Part shown: in pieces, positions 1 through 7,978 of the stretch | Position numbering within the stretch: position 1 is the stretch's first letter | Layout: the number at the start of each line of letters is the position of its first letter | NCBI GenBank assembly: GCA_965249815.1 | Contig: CBDFMV010000003.1 | Location: forward strand, 4,154,001-4,218,000 | Direction of reading: 5' to 3' | Origin: JAJAZB01 sp965249815 | GTDB lineage: Bacteria > Bacteroidota > Bacteroidia > Cytophagales > Spirosomataceae | DNA: 64,000 nt | Notes under the pieces: model-generated | The model's database searches: none | Seen by the model: only the letters and a program-made list of their open reading frames with translations | What the model was told of the DNA's origin: nothing | Program-made: the position numbers and the translations under genes

Positions 1-1723
1 TGTACTCCGTTTTGCTCATCCGGGTGCGGGCCGCCTGCAAAATGCCGAAGGCCGTCGCGTTGGCGGCTTTGGCCCGTTCGCGTTGGTCGGTGTTGTTGGC
101 AGTCGGTTCGGTGCCCAGCAAAATCCCGTCGCCAAACCCTTCGATCAGCAGGCCGCCCGCGTCGGTGGCGGAAAAAAGTTGAAATTCGCTTTCCGACTCC
201 GTGCCGTACCGGCGCTCCAGCACGACCGGAGCCGTGATGCCATGTTCGAGAAGCCTGAAAAAAAGCTGCCGTAACTCGGGCATGGCGTGGGCGTTGGCGG
301 TATGCACGACCAACACCACGTCGCGGGCACCTTGCAGGCAATCGATGAGCAATTCGTCGAGATCGGCGAGGCTGATTCTGACAAAGTTGAGCGTCGGGTG
401 GAGCGCAAAGCCCAATTCGTCGGCCATCAGAAATTCGCGCCGGTCAAGGAGCGGAACCGTGTGCAGCCGGTCGTCCAGCGTTTTCCAGACCTCAAAATCC
501 ACGACTTGTTTCAGCCCATTCGGCAGCATGAACGGCACTGGTTGGCGACCCGTGTACACGTAGTCGGCCCCGAGGTCGTTCATGGCCCACTTGTCGGGAA
601 GTGGCAGGTAAAAATGCCCGATGGATTTCAGGTCGTCCACGGTTTCTACCGGGAGTTGGGAAAAATCGGCCACCACCCGCGGCACCTGGTGCGCGCCAAA
701 ATTGGCGACTTCGTGGGTTTGACGGCGGGTGTAGCGAAAGGGGGAATACAGAGTTGGGATTGCGGATTGAGGAATGGGCTTCGCTTCGGCGGCACGGCGG
801 GTGTACCGCTCCACCAGCGCCCGGGCAACGGGAACTTCGGCTTCCGGTTCTTCGGTCAAACTCACGCGAACCGTGTCGCCGAGGCCGTCTTCGAGCAGCG
901 TGCCGATGCCCATCGCCGATTTGATGCGCCCGTCTTCGCCTTCGCCCGCTTCGGTGACGCCGAGGTGGAGCGGGTAGGGGCGGAGACCCTCGGCGTCGAG
1001 GCGATTGACGAGCAACCGGTAGGCTTGCACCATCACCTGCGGGTTCGACGATTTCATCGAAATCACCGTGTTGAAAAAGCCCTCGTCTTCACAAATCCGC
1101 AGGAATTCAAGCGCCGACTCGACCATGCCGAGCGGCGTGTCGCCGTAACGGCTCAGGATGCGGTCGCTGAGCGAACCGTGGTTGGTGCCGATGCGGAGCG
1201 CCGTGCCGTATTCTTTGCAAATCCGCACCAGCGGCAGGAATTTATCCCGAATGCGCTGAAGCTCAGCGTCGTAGGCCGCTTCGGAGTAGTCGATGAACTC
1301 GAACCGCTTTTTGTCGGCGTAATTACCGGGATTGATCCGCACTTTTTCGACCAACCGGGCCGCCAGTTCGGCGGCGTTCGGCGTGAAGTGGATGTCGGCG
1401 CAAATGGGAGTAAAGTACCCGCGCTGACGCAGTTCGCGGCGGATGTTTTCGAGGTTCTGAGCCTCTTTCACGCTCGGGGCCGTGATGCGCACCAGTTCGC
1501 AACCCGCCTCAATCATCCGGATGGATTGCTGCACCGAGCCAGCCGTGTCCATCGTGTCCACCGTCGTCATCGACTGCACCCGGATGGGAAATTCCGAACC
1601 CATTCCCAGGTCGCCGATGCGCACGGGCACCGTTTGCCGACGCACGTACTCAGTCAGCGAAAGGCAGTAGCGGAGGCTGGTGGTGAGGTCGGGGAAAAGA
1701 AAGTTCTCAGGTGCGGCGTGCAT
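1..1723 (-). CDS. ispG: 4-hydroxy-3-methylbut-2-enyl diphosphate synthase IspG, 3' end cut by window
   Basis: Cytosolic iron-sulfur enzyme of the MEP isoprenoid pathway that reduces MEcPP to HMBPP. The ATG at 1723 opens a frame of about 574 codons that leaves the window without a stop. The N-terminal TIM-barrel part is clear: residues near 28-52 read RQTVPVRIGDLGMGSEFPIR and then VQSMTTVDTMDT, and RIGTNHGSLSDR and YPLHLGVTEAG follow. The long stretch after about residue 290 is the insert domain of the large IspG form of Bacteroidota, chlamydiae and plants. The C-terminal domain carrying the cluster cysteines lies mostly beyond base 1. An exact TAnnTTTG element lies 23 bases upstream of the start, so it is probably transcribed separately from the nucleotidyltransferase before it. 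Confidence 0.95.
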   Translation of the reverse strand, partial: MHAAPENFLFPDLTTSLRYCLSLTEYVRRQTVPVRIGDLGMGSEFPIRVQSMTTVDTMDTAGSVQQSIRMIEAGCELVRITAPSVKEAQNLENIRRELRQRGYFTPICADIHFTPNAAELAARLVEKVRINPGNYADKKRFEFIDYSEAAYDAELQRIRDKFLPLVRICKEYGTALRIGTNHGSLSDRILSRYGDTPLGMVESALEFLRICEDEGFFNTVISMKSSNPQVMVQAYRLLVNRLDAEGLRPYPLHLGVTEAGEGEDGRIKSAMGIGTLLEDGLGDTVRVSLTEEPEAEVPVARALVERYTRRAAEAKPIPQSAIPTLYSPFRYTRRQTHEVANFGAHQVPRVVADFSQLPVETVDDLKSIGHFYLPLPDKWAMNDLGADYVYTGRQPVPFMLPNGLKQVVDFEVWKTLDDRLHTVPLLDRREFLMADELGFALHPTLNFVRISLADLDELLIDCLQGARDVVLVVHTANAHAMPELRQLFFRLLEHGITAPVVLERRYGTESESEFQLFSATDAGGLLIEGFGDGILLGTEPTANNTDQRERAKAANATAFGILQAARTRMSKTEY

Positions 1724-1745
1724 GCGATTGAAACGGCTGGACAAA

Positions 1746-1753
1746 CAAATTTA
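1746..1753 (-). promoter_or_regulatory. -7 element upstream of ispG
   Basis: Minus-strand TAAATTTG, an exact match to the Bacteroidota -7 consensus TAnnTTTG, 23 bases before the ispG ATG. No TTG sits at the expected -33 position, so the promoter is supported by the -7 element only. Confidence 0.5.
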
Positions 1754-1771
1754 GGGCTTTTTGCCAAAGAA

Positions 1772-1801
1772 AATCCCCGCAAGCCTAACGGGTTGCGGGG
1801 A
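1772..1801 (-). terminator. Hairpin terminator after the nucleotidyltransferase gene
   Basis: Minus-strand stem CCCCGCAACCC / GGCTTGCGGGG with loop GTTA and one mismatch, followed by ATTTTCTTT. It lies 18 bases past the nucleotidyltransferase stop and before the ispG promoter, so it separates the two transcripts. Confidence 0.6.
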
Positions 1802-1818
1802 GGAAATGTTTCTGCCAA

Positions 1819-2688
1819 TTACAACTCCGGAAACGCTTGCCGCAAATAATCGCGCACCGTCAGGATGTCGGCTTTGCTGGTCAAATCGGGCATCACCTCT
1901 TCAACGGGAATCGTGAAAATGGCCTTTGGGTGTTGTCGGGCGATGGTGCGCACCACGCCGGGGAGTTCCTTTTCGTTCCGGACGGGGTGCAACGGCTCGG
2001 TCACGAAATACAGGTAGGCGAACGCGGCGTCGAACTTGAAAATATTCATGCTGATGCCCAGCCGTCCGCCCGACACGCGCCGGATTTCCCGCTCTTCTTC
2101 CTCCGTCGGTTTCTCGATGATGTCCTGTAAAAATCCTTCGGCATCGGTGCGTAGGAGGGCGAAGGTTTTGATGCGGTCTTCGGGCAGGCCCATCGTGGCG
2201 CGATTGTAGGCGGGCAGGGCGTTGGGGTGCGGGGTGTCAAGAAGGAGCTTGAAAACGTTGGCCGAGTACAGGTTATCGCTGTTGCACGTCACAAATTCGC
2301 CCACTTTCCAGTCGGGATGCTGATCGAGGGCCTGCTGAACGGCATCGGCGGTGCCGAGTGGTTTTTCGCGGTCGGGCGGAATGTACTGGCGGGCGTAGCG
2401 GAAGTGCAGCCCCCAGGTTTCACCTGCTTTGCTTTTTGCCTCAAAGTGCGCCTGCGTGACGGTATCCTTTGGATTGAGCAGCAGAAGTACGTCGTCGAAA
2501 CCGGCTTTGGCGGCGTTGTAAAGCAGAAATTCCATGAACGGCCGACCGCCGTCGCCCACGCCAATCATGCCTTTGGGCAAGGTGTTGGCTTGCTCAAGAA
2601 GGGCCGAATCGAGGCCACTGGTCCCCGCTTCCGCCGCTTTTTTCATGCGGGACGACATACCGCCCGCCAAAATCAGGAGTCTTGACAT
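1819..2688 (-). CDS. Sugar nucleotidyltransferase (NTP_transferase family)
   Basis: Predicted 289-aa cytosolic enzyme that would couple a sugar-1-phosphate to an NTP to give an NDP-sugar. The glycine-rich start LLILAGGMSSRM is the nucleotide-binding loop. It is followed by an unusual insert of about 25 residues before LPKGMIGVGDG, where most relatives go straight to the KP motif. TCNSDNLYS supplies the metal-binding Asp and DIIEKP the later sugar-site motif. Base and sugar specificity cannot be read from sequence. Next upstream on the same strand are a GHMP sugar kinase and a FucP-type sugar transporter, which suggests the three work in sequence on one sugar. The ATG at 2688 is followed directly by the beta-strand and loop expected at the N-terminus. 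Confidence 0.75.
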   Translation of the reverse strand: MSRLLILAGGMSSRMKKAAEAGTSGLDSALLEQANTLPKGMIGVGDGGRPFMEFLLYNAAKAGFDDVLLLLNPKDTVTQAHFEAKSKAGETWGLHFRYARQYIPPDREKPLGTADAVQQALDQHPDWKVGEFVTCNSDNLYSANVFKLLLDTPHPNALPAYNRATMGLPEDRIKTFALLRTDAEGFLQDIIEKPTEEEEREIRRVSGGRLGISMNIFKFDAAFAYLYFVTEPLHPVRNEKELPGVVRTIARQHPKAIFTIPVEEVMPDLTSKADILTVRDYLRQAFPEL

Positions 2689-2695
2689 TGAATTT

Positions 2696-2727
2696 TAATG
2701 AGAGAATGAGCGAATGAGAGAATGAGT
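2696..2727 (+). repeat. Four 8-bp tandem units, with two inverted copies nearby
   Basis: Units TAATGAGA, GAATGAGC, GAATGAGA and GAATGAGT follow each other. Two further units lie in inverse orientation at 2750-2766, overlapping the stop of the kinase gene, so 2705-2721 and 2750-2766 form a 17-bp inverted repeat with one mismatch. It fills the gap between kinase and nucleotidyltransferase. Confidence 0.8.
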
Positions 2728-2757
2728 GAAAAGGCAGCTATTCATGCAGTCTCTCAT

Positions 2758-3841
2758 TCACTCATTGGTTTCCACCCTCGTTCCTTCGTCCACGGTGATG
2801 ATGTACGCCTGGCCGCCCTGCGCTTCGATGGCCTGGGCCACGGCTTCGGCGTGGTCGGGTGCGTAGGCAAACATGCAGCCGCCGCCGCCCGAACCGTTGA
2901 TTTTCGCCCCCAGCGCGCCGACTTCGAGCGAGGCGTTGATCATCCGCTCGATTTTGGGCGTTGAAATTTGCTGGGCGTCGCGGAGGTTGCGGTGGTGGCG
3001 GGAGAGGAGCGCCCCGAAGTGCACGTGGTCGAGCGTCGGCGTATGCAGTACGTCGAAAGCTTCGCGCAGGATGATCGCGGTTGGAAATCGTGCCTTTCAG
3101 CAGGTGGTATTCGTCTTTGGTGAGTTGGTCTTTGTACTCAGCGATTGCCGTTTCGCTCGTGGTGAAAAGCGAAAAATCTGGATTTATTTCCCGGATTTTG
3201 GCCACAATCGCGTTCACGCCATTCCGTAACCGGCCCAGAATGCCCTGGGTGTCTTTGGGTTCGCCCGAATCGCCCAGCACGAAACTCCCGAAGGCCGGTT
3301 TGATTTCTTCGATGTGAATCGCGGGCGTCGATTCAAGGTAAATTACATTGCCCACAGCGGTGGAGTATTGGTCCATCATGCCGCCCGCTTCGTTGAATTC
3401 GAGCACCTCGGCCTGGTAGGTTAACTCCCCGATGCGCTGGCGGGTGTAGTCGGGCCGTTGGTCGCTCATTTTCGACAGAAAATGCACCCAGGTTGCCAGC
3501 AGTGCCGACGACGACGACGTGCCCGAATTGATGGGAATGTTGCCGTGAACCCGGCACTCGACGCCGCGCGTGAACGTCAGCCCCTGGGCTTGCAGTACGT
3601 TGACCGCGCTGCGGAAATAATCTCGCTTTTTGGTGTAGGCGATGCGCTCCGCCAGGTCGAATTCTTCGCCTGAACCCACGTCAGGCAGGGCTATGCGCAC
3701 GTGCCGGTCGGCGCGGTGGGTACCGGCCACCTGCACCCGACGCGAAATGGCCGCCGCAATCACGGGCAGACCGAGGTAGTCCTGGTGTTCACCAAACAAA
3801 CAAATGCGTCCCGGCGTCGAGACGGTCAGGGTGTCATTCAT
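2758..3841 (-). pseudogene. GHMP-family sugar kinase (galactokinase-like), broken by a frameshift near 3073
   Basis: GHMP kinases phosphorylate small molecules, here probably the anomeric hydroxyl of a sugar. The N-terminal frame (start 3841) holds motif 1 PGRICLFGEHQDYLG and motif 2 INSGTSSSSALLA. After LLKGTISNRD at about 3074 that frame turns into arginine- and proline-rich nonsense. The continuation is intact one frame over: ILREAFDVLHTPTLD, then motif 3 KINGSGGGGCMF, ending at a TGA at 2758-2760. One extra base (the G at 3073 on the plus strand) between codons for Asp and Ile accounts for the break. With that base removed the protein is about 360 aa, normal for the family. It is either a recent mutation or a sequencing error. 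Neighbours are the nucleotidyltransferase downstream and the sugar transporter upstream. Confidence 0.85.
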
Positions 3842-3962
3842 CTTTTTCGGAACAGAAGCAAGGAATTGGTTGGGGCGGTGAAAGTAGCGCCCGACGGGTT
3901 GAAAAGAAAAAAACCGGAAAAGTATCCCGATTTCTTCCCTGAAAAAAATCGGATCGTGGGCG

Positions 3963-5237
3963 TCACCACGAACGCTTGCGGTACCCGACCACGGCGTAAA
4001 ACAGCACGTACGCGTAGCAAATGGCCATCACCCAGAAGCCACGTTGGGGGTTTGCCTCGCCACCGAGTGCCGCGTAGGCCAGGGTAATCAGCCCGCCCCC
4101 CGGCCCGATGCCCATCACGAGCAGGGCCGAGCCGATTTTGGTAAAACGACCCAACCCTTTGATGGCCAGCGGAAAAATGGACGGCCACATCAGCGCGTTG
4201 GCCAAACCCATGAGAGCGATGCAGTACACCGACGTGTAGCCGGACGTAAAAATGGCACCGACCGTAAACAGCAGACCCAAAATCGCCGAGTACCGCAGGG
4301 CGACCTCCTGTTTGAGGTATTTCGGAATCGTAAACACGCCGATGATGTACCCCACGAGCATGGCCCCCAGCGTCAGGGAGGAAAAGTACTTGGCTTTGTC
4401 GAGGCTGATGCCGATGTTTTTGCCGTACTGCGTGATGCCGTCGCCCGCGATGACTTCGGCCCCGACGTAAAAAATGATGGCCAGCACCCCGAAAACCAGG
4501 TTCGGGTAGGCGAACACGCTGGTTTTGCGCGGGCCGCTGTCGCTCACTACCTCTTCTTCCTCGGCCACTTCGGGCAGGTGCGAAAACTTCAGAAACAGCG
4601 CCACCGCGCACAACACCACGGCCAGCACCACGTAGGGCGTGTTCACGCGGGTGCTCATTTCGTTTAACAGCGATTCGCGTTCGCCGCCCGTGGCCGTGAG
4701 CAGGCGGGTTTCGAGTTCGCTGGCCCCTTTCAGCACCAGCGCTCCCATGATGATCGGACTCAAAATGCCCGCCGCCTTGTTGGCCATGCCCATCAGACTG
4801 ATGCGCCTGGCCGCGCTTTCAATCGGCCCCAGCAAGCTCACGTACGGGTTGACGGCGGTTTGGAGCAGAGCCAGCCCCATGCCCTGCACGAACAGGCCGG
4901 TCAGAAACAGGCCGTAGGTGCGGCTGTTGGCCGCCGGAATGAACAGCAACGAACCCGCCGCCACGACCACCAGGCCGAGCACCATGCCGTTTTTGAACCC
5001 AACTTTCCGCAGGATGGTCGACGAAGGAATCGCCAGAAAAAAATACGACATGTAAAACGCCGACGTGACGAAAAAGGCCTCGACGTCGGTTTTGAGTTCG
5101 CAGGCGATTTTCAGGAACGGAATCAACGTGCTGTTGGTCCAGGTGATGAAACCGAAGGTGAAAAATAACAAGCCGATGATGGCCAGTGGTCCCGCGTACG
5201 ACGTGGTGGGTTTGGTGGTCAGGGTGGGTGATTCCAT
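3963..5237 (-). CDS. Sugar MFS transporter, FucP/GluP type
   Basis: 424-aa inner-membrane protein with about twelve hydrophobic segments. It is recognised as a proton-coupled sugar symporter of the FucP group by the N-terminal FFTFGFITWTNSTLIPFLK segment, the QTAVNPYVSLLGP loop after TM4 and ANALMWPSIFPLAIKGLGRF in the C-terminal half. Family members import fucose, glucose, galactose or N-acetylhexosamines; which one applies here is not visible. It starts 12 bases after the NlpE-like gene, so the two are probably cotranscribed. The kinase and nucleotidyltransferase follow on the same strand. The 121 bases between its stop and the kinase start contain an imperfect hairpin (about 3927-3955) but no convincing promoter. 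Confidence 0.85.
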   Translation of the reverse strand: MESPTLTTKPTTSYAGPLAIIGLLFFTFGFITWTNSTLIPFLKIACELKTDVEAFFVTSAFYMSYFFLAIPSSTILRKVGFKNGMVLGLVVVAAGSLLFIPAANSRTYGLFLTGLFVQGMGLALLQTAVNPYVSLLGPIESAARRISLMGMANKAAGILSPIIMGALVLKGASELETRLLTATGGERESLLNEMSTRVNTPYVVLAVVLCAVALFLKFSHLPEVAEEEEVVSDSGPRKTSVFAYPNLVFGVLAIIFYVGAEVIAGDGITQYGKNIGISLDKAKYFSSLTLGAMLVGYIIGVFTIPKYLKQEVALRYSAILGLLFTVGAIFTSGYTSVYCIALMGLANALMWPSIFPLAIKGLGRFTKIGSALLVMGIGPGGGLITLAYAALGGEANPQRGFWVMAICYAYVLFYAVVGYRKRSW

Positions 5238-5249
5238 GTGAGCGTGGAC

Positions 5250-5774
5250 TTACTTTTTGGTGAGCGTGTAGTTGAGTTTCGACTCGATTTCCTGCCCGTC
5301 GCGGCCCAGCATTTTCAGGTGTTGGGCGTCCGTGGCGCGGAACTGAGTCATTTCGTCTTTTTTGTCGAAATCCAGTTCGATGCGCTGACCTTCGGCCAGG
5401 GCGCGCCAGTTGCCTTCGTCGGTGGCGGGTTTGCCGTCGCCCTTGCCGAGGTAGGTGCGGCGAACGGTATACCGGCCGGTTTCGTCGAGCGTCAGGGCCG
5501 TTTCGATGCCTTCGCAATCGGCGCAGGGGAATTTACCCGCGTAGGTTCCGGCGAACTGACGCATCAAATCAGCCTGACCAGGGCTGGTGGAAGCCGACGA
5601 AGAAGTTGAAGCCGCCGCCGGCGTACTGAGGGTGTCGGGCTGGAGGGCCTTCGCTTCGGCGGCGGTTTGGTCGGCCTCGTCGACGGTGGAATCCCGGACC
5701 TGTTCGTGAGTGGGTTTGGTTTGGCAAGCCAGCAGGCCAAGGCCGATTGCGACGAAGAGAACCAACTTTTTCAT
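5250..5774 (-). CDS. NlpE N-terminal-domain lipoprotein
   Basis: 174-aa predicted lipoprotein. The start at 5774 gives a clean signal peptide, MKKLVLFVAIGLGLLACQTK, with lipobox LLAC; the longer frame upstream adds 44 residues without signal character and is not used. After a Ser/Thr/Ala-rich linker comes the NlpE/copper-resistance domain with its conserved CADCEGIETALTL, in which the CxxC matches E. coli NlpE. In E. coli NlpE senses lipoprotein-sorting defects and surface contact and gives copper tolerance. Only the N-terminal domain is present here, as is common in Bacteroidota. It lies 12 bases before the sugar transporter. Confidence 0.8.
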   Translation of the reverse strand: MKKLVLFVAIGLGLLACQTKPTHEQVRDSTVDEADQTAAEAKALQPDTLSTPAAASTSSSASTSPGQADLMRQFAGTYAGKFPCADCEGIETALTLDETGRYTVRRTYLGKGDGKPATDEGNWRALAEGQRIELDFDKKDEMTQFRATDAQHLKMLGRDGQEIESKLNYTLTKK

Positions 5775-6006
5775 GACGAAGTGCAAGCGGAGTTGTGGGG
5801 CGAAAGTTGCCGTTTTTGCCGGAGAGTACCAAAACAATCGCCAACGGGCCGGAACAAAAGCCCTGAACGACCCGTTAAGCGGGAGTTCTCCATGCATCGA
5901 ACACAAGCCAACAGGCTTCCAGCCGGGCCTTCAGCGCATGATTGAATGTGTTGCAGACAACCTCTCTGACGACATTGAACCCCTACTTAATTCAGCAGCT
6001 TTTTTT

Positions 6007-6426
6007 ATGAATTCTCAGCGCGTCGCGGTGTTTCGCAAGGAACACTTTAATGCCGCACACCGGCTGCACAATCCGGCCTGGTCGGACGAACAGAACGCCA
6101 CCGTGTTCGGCAAATGCAACCTGCCGCATTTTCACGGCCACAACTACGACCTCATTGTGCAGGTGACCGGCGAGGTGGACCCCGCCAGCGGCTATGTGAT
6201 GGACCTGAAAGTGCTGAGCGACCTGGTCAAAGAGCGGGTACTCGACCGATTCGACCACCGCAACCTCAACCTCGATACCGAGGAATTTCGACACCTGAAT
6301 CCCACCGCCGAAAATATCGCCATTACCATTTACAACCTGCTCCGCGATGCCATCGCGGAGCGACTCGACCTGAAAATTCGCCTGTATGAAACCGAACGAA
6401 ACTTTGTTGAATACCCCGTTGATTGA
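6007..6426 (+). CDS. 6-pyruvoyl-tetrahydropterin synthase family protein, animal-type active site
   Basis: 139-aa cytosolic enzyme acting on 7,8-dihydroneopterin triphosphate. Zinc ligands fit His18, His43 and His45 (in HFHGHNY). The catalytic Cys37 sits in VFGKCNLP and the Asp83-His84 pair in FDHRNLNLD. Both motifs have the spacing of animal PTPS (GKCN...GHGHNY, DHKNLDLD), not that of QueD, where the Cys is in a different context. 6-pyruvoyl-tetrahydropterin formation is therefore more likely than queuosine precursor synthesis, though this remains inference. The ATG at 6007 is chosen because the open frame upstream has no family similarity. Its last 41 bases overlap the start of folE, so the two are almost certainly cotranscribed. 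Confidence 0.85.
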   Translation: MNSQRVAVFRKEHFNAAHRLHNPAWSDEQNATVFGKCNLPHFHGHNYDLIVQVTGEVDPASGYVMDLKVLSDLVKERVLDRFDHRNLNLDTEEFRHLNPTAENIAITIYNLLRDAIAERLDLKIRLYETERNFVEYPVD

Positions 6427-7078
6427 CGAAGAACTTGTCGATCAGTTGGGCGACGACCACGAAAGCCACTCCTCCGACACGCCGCTCCGTCCTGATGCTT
6501 TCGAGAGGACCGACGCCGAGAAAATCGCGCGAATCGAGGGTCATTTCCGGGAAATAATGGACACGCTCGGCCTCGACATGACCGACGACAGCCTGAAAGG
6601 GACGCCCCGGCGCGTGGCGAAGATGTACATCAAGGAAATTTTCAGCGGGCTGAACCCGGCCAACAAACCAAAAGTGACGCTGTTTGAAAACAGCTACAAG
6701 TACAACGAGATGCTGGTGGAGAAAAACATCACGTTTTTCTCGAACTGCGAACACCATTTCGTACCCATTTACGGACGGGCGCACGTGGCGTACATCTCCA
6801 ACGGCAAGGTCATCGGGCTATCTAAATTGAACCGGCTGGTGCAGTATTTTGCCAAACGCCCGCAGGTGCAGGAACGCCTTACGATGCAGATTGCCAATGA
6901 GTTGTGCAACGCGCTTGGTACGCAGGACGTGGCCATCATCATGGATGCCAACCACATGTGCGTTTCGTCAAGGGGCATCAACGACGTGACCAGTTCGACG
7001 GTGACGTCGTTTTACGGTGGACGTTTTCGGGAAGAAGAGACCCGGCTGGAGTTTTTGAAATACATCGGGGCGGTCTGA
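6386..7078 (+). CDS. folE: GTP cyclohydrolase I
   Basis: 230-aa homodecameric enzyme that converts GTP to 7,8-dihydroneopterin triphosphate, the first step to folate and tetrahydrobiopterin. Zinc ligands are visible as Cys121 and His124 in SNCEHHFVP and Cys192 in MCVSSRGIND. GTPRRVAKMY and the RPQVQERLTMQI helix are conserved. The N-terminal 45 residues form an acidic extension. The ATG at 6386 lies inside the PTPS gene (41-base overlap); the next in-frame ATG would cut into the conserved helix, so the overlap looks real. A terminator follows at 7107-7144. Confidence 0.95.
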   Translation: MKPNETLLNTPLIDEELVDQLGDDHESHSSDTPLRPDAFERTDAEKIARIEGHFREIMDTLGLDMTDDSLKGTPRRVAKMYIKEIFSGLNPANKPKVTLFENSYKYNEMLVEKNITFFSNCEHHFVPIYGRAHVAYISNGKVIGLSKLNRLVQYFAKRPQVQERLTMQIANELCNALGTQDVAIIMDANHMCVSSRGINDVTSSTVTSFYGGRFREEETRLEFLKYIGAV

Positions 7079-7106
7079 GTACCGCCGACTTCATGACGAA
7101 CAAATG

Positions 7107-7144
7107 AACGCGTTCGGGGTTAAAATCCTGAATGCGTTTTTTTT
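7107..7144 (+). terminator. Intrinsic terminator after folE
   Basis: AACGCGTTCGG pairs with CTGAATGCGTT (two G-U pairs) and is followed by eight T. It closes the PTPS-folE transcript 28 bases after the folE stop. Confidence 0.75.
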
Positions 7145-7161
7145 ATTTTTAGCCAAGCCGT

Positions 7162-7869
7162 ATGTCATTTCAAGGAAGAAATTACCTGGTAATTGGGGCC
7201 AGTTCGGGTATTGGTCGCGAGGTGGCCAGTCAACTCATCGACCGGGGGGCAACCGTATTTTCGGCTTCCCGCCGAACACCCGAAGGACTGCGCGTGTCGG
7301 ACCACGCGGCGTTTGACGCCTTGAACCCGGACCCGTCGACGTTCAACGACCTGCCGGAAGTCCTGCACGGGTTGATTTATTGCCCCGGCACGATCAACCT
7401 GAAGCCATTTCACCGGCTCTCACCGGATGAATTCCGCACCGATTTTCAAATCAACGTCGTCGGAGCCGTGGCGGCACTTCAGGCGAATCTGAGCCGACTG
7501 AAAAAAGCCGAAGGCGCGTCGGTCGTGCTGTTCAGCACGGTGGCTGCGAAGCTGGGTATGGCGTTTCACGGGTCGGTTTCGGCGTCGAAAGGAGCCATCG
7601 AGGGATTGGCCAAATCACTGGCGGCGGAGTGGGCACCCAGCCTGATCCGCGTCAACGCCATAGCTCCCTCGCTGACCGACACGCCGCTGGGGCATTTTCT
7701 GGTAAATACCCCCGAGAAAGTGGACAGCTCGAACAAACGCCATCCGCTGGGTCGCTTCGGTCAGCCCGCCGACGTGGCCGCTGCCGCACTTTTCCTGCTT
7801 TCTGACGAAGCCAGTTGGATGACGGGCCAAATCATCGGCGTGGATGGGGGCATGGGAAGTTTGAAATAA
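7162..7869 (+). CDS. SDR-family protein lacking the catalytic tyrosine
   Basis: 235-aa Rossmann-fold protein. The cofactor loop GASSGIG is at residues 12-18, and RR at 37-38 would suit NADPH. The usual NNAG is replaced by YCPG. In the active site Ser125 and Lys143 are present, but the position of the tyrosine is Val139 (HGSVSASKGA instead of YSASKGA). The C-terminal WMTGQIIGVDGG is standard. Family members without this Tyr exist, often in the form H-x-S-[IV]-x-x-x-K, so the loss may be a subfamily trait. It follows PTPS and folE and could serve as a sepiapterin-reductase-like step, but the folE terminator lies in between and the missing Tyr argues for caution. Confidence 0.75.
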   Translation: MSFQGRNYLVIGASSGIGREVASQLIDRGATVFSASRRTPEGLRVSDHAAFDALNPDPSTFNDLPEVLHGLIYCPGTINLKPFHRLSPDEFRTDFQINVVGAVAALQANLSRLKKAEGASVVLFSTVAAKLGMAFHGSVSASKGAIEGLAKSLAAEWAPSLIRVNAIAPSLTDTPLGHFLVNTPEKVDSSNKRHPLGRFGQPADVAAAALFLLSDEASWMTGQIIGVDGGMGSLK

Positions 7870-7978
7870 GGTTTTATCCGTTGTGCAGCCAGCCCGCCCA
7901 CCGGTGTATCGTCGTCGGGCGGGTTTTCTGTTTCTTTTCGTAGCTTTCGCCCCATCCTCAACCAACCTTACTTTTCAA

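Noticed and set aside
287..1849. 520-codon plus-strand open frame
   Set aside because: It is the antisense of ispG, whose minus-strand frame shows clear family motifs; the plus-strand product is His/Arg-rich and unlike any family.
3838..5517. Minus-strand open frames over the sugar transporter in a second frame
   Set aside because: They are frame shadows of the transporter and NlpE-like genes, Arg/His-rich, with no promoter.
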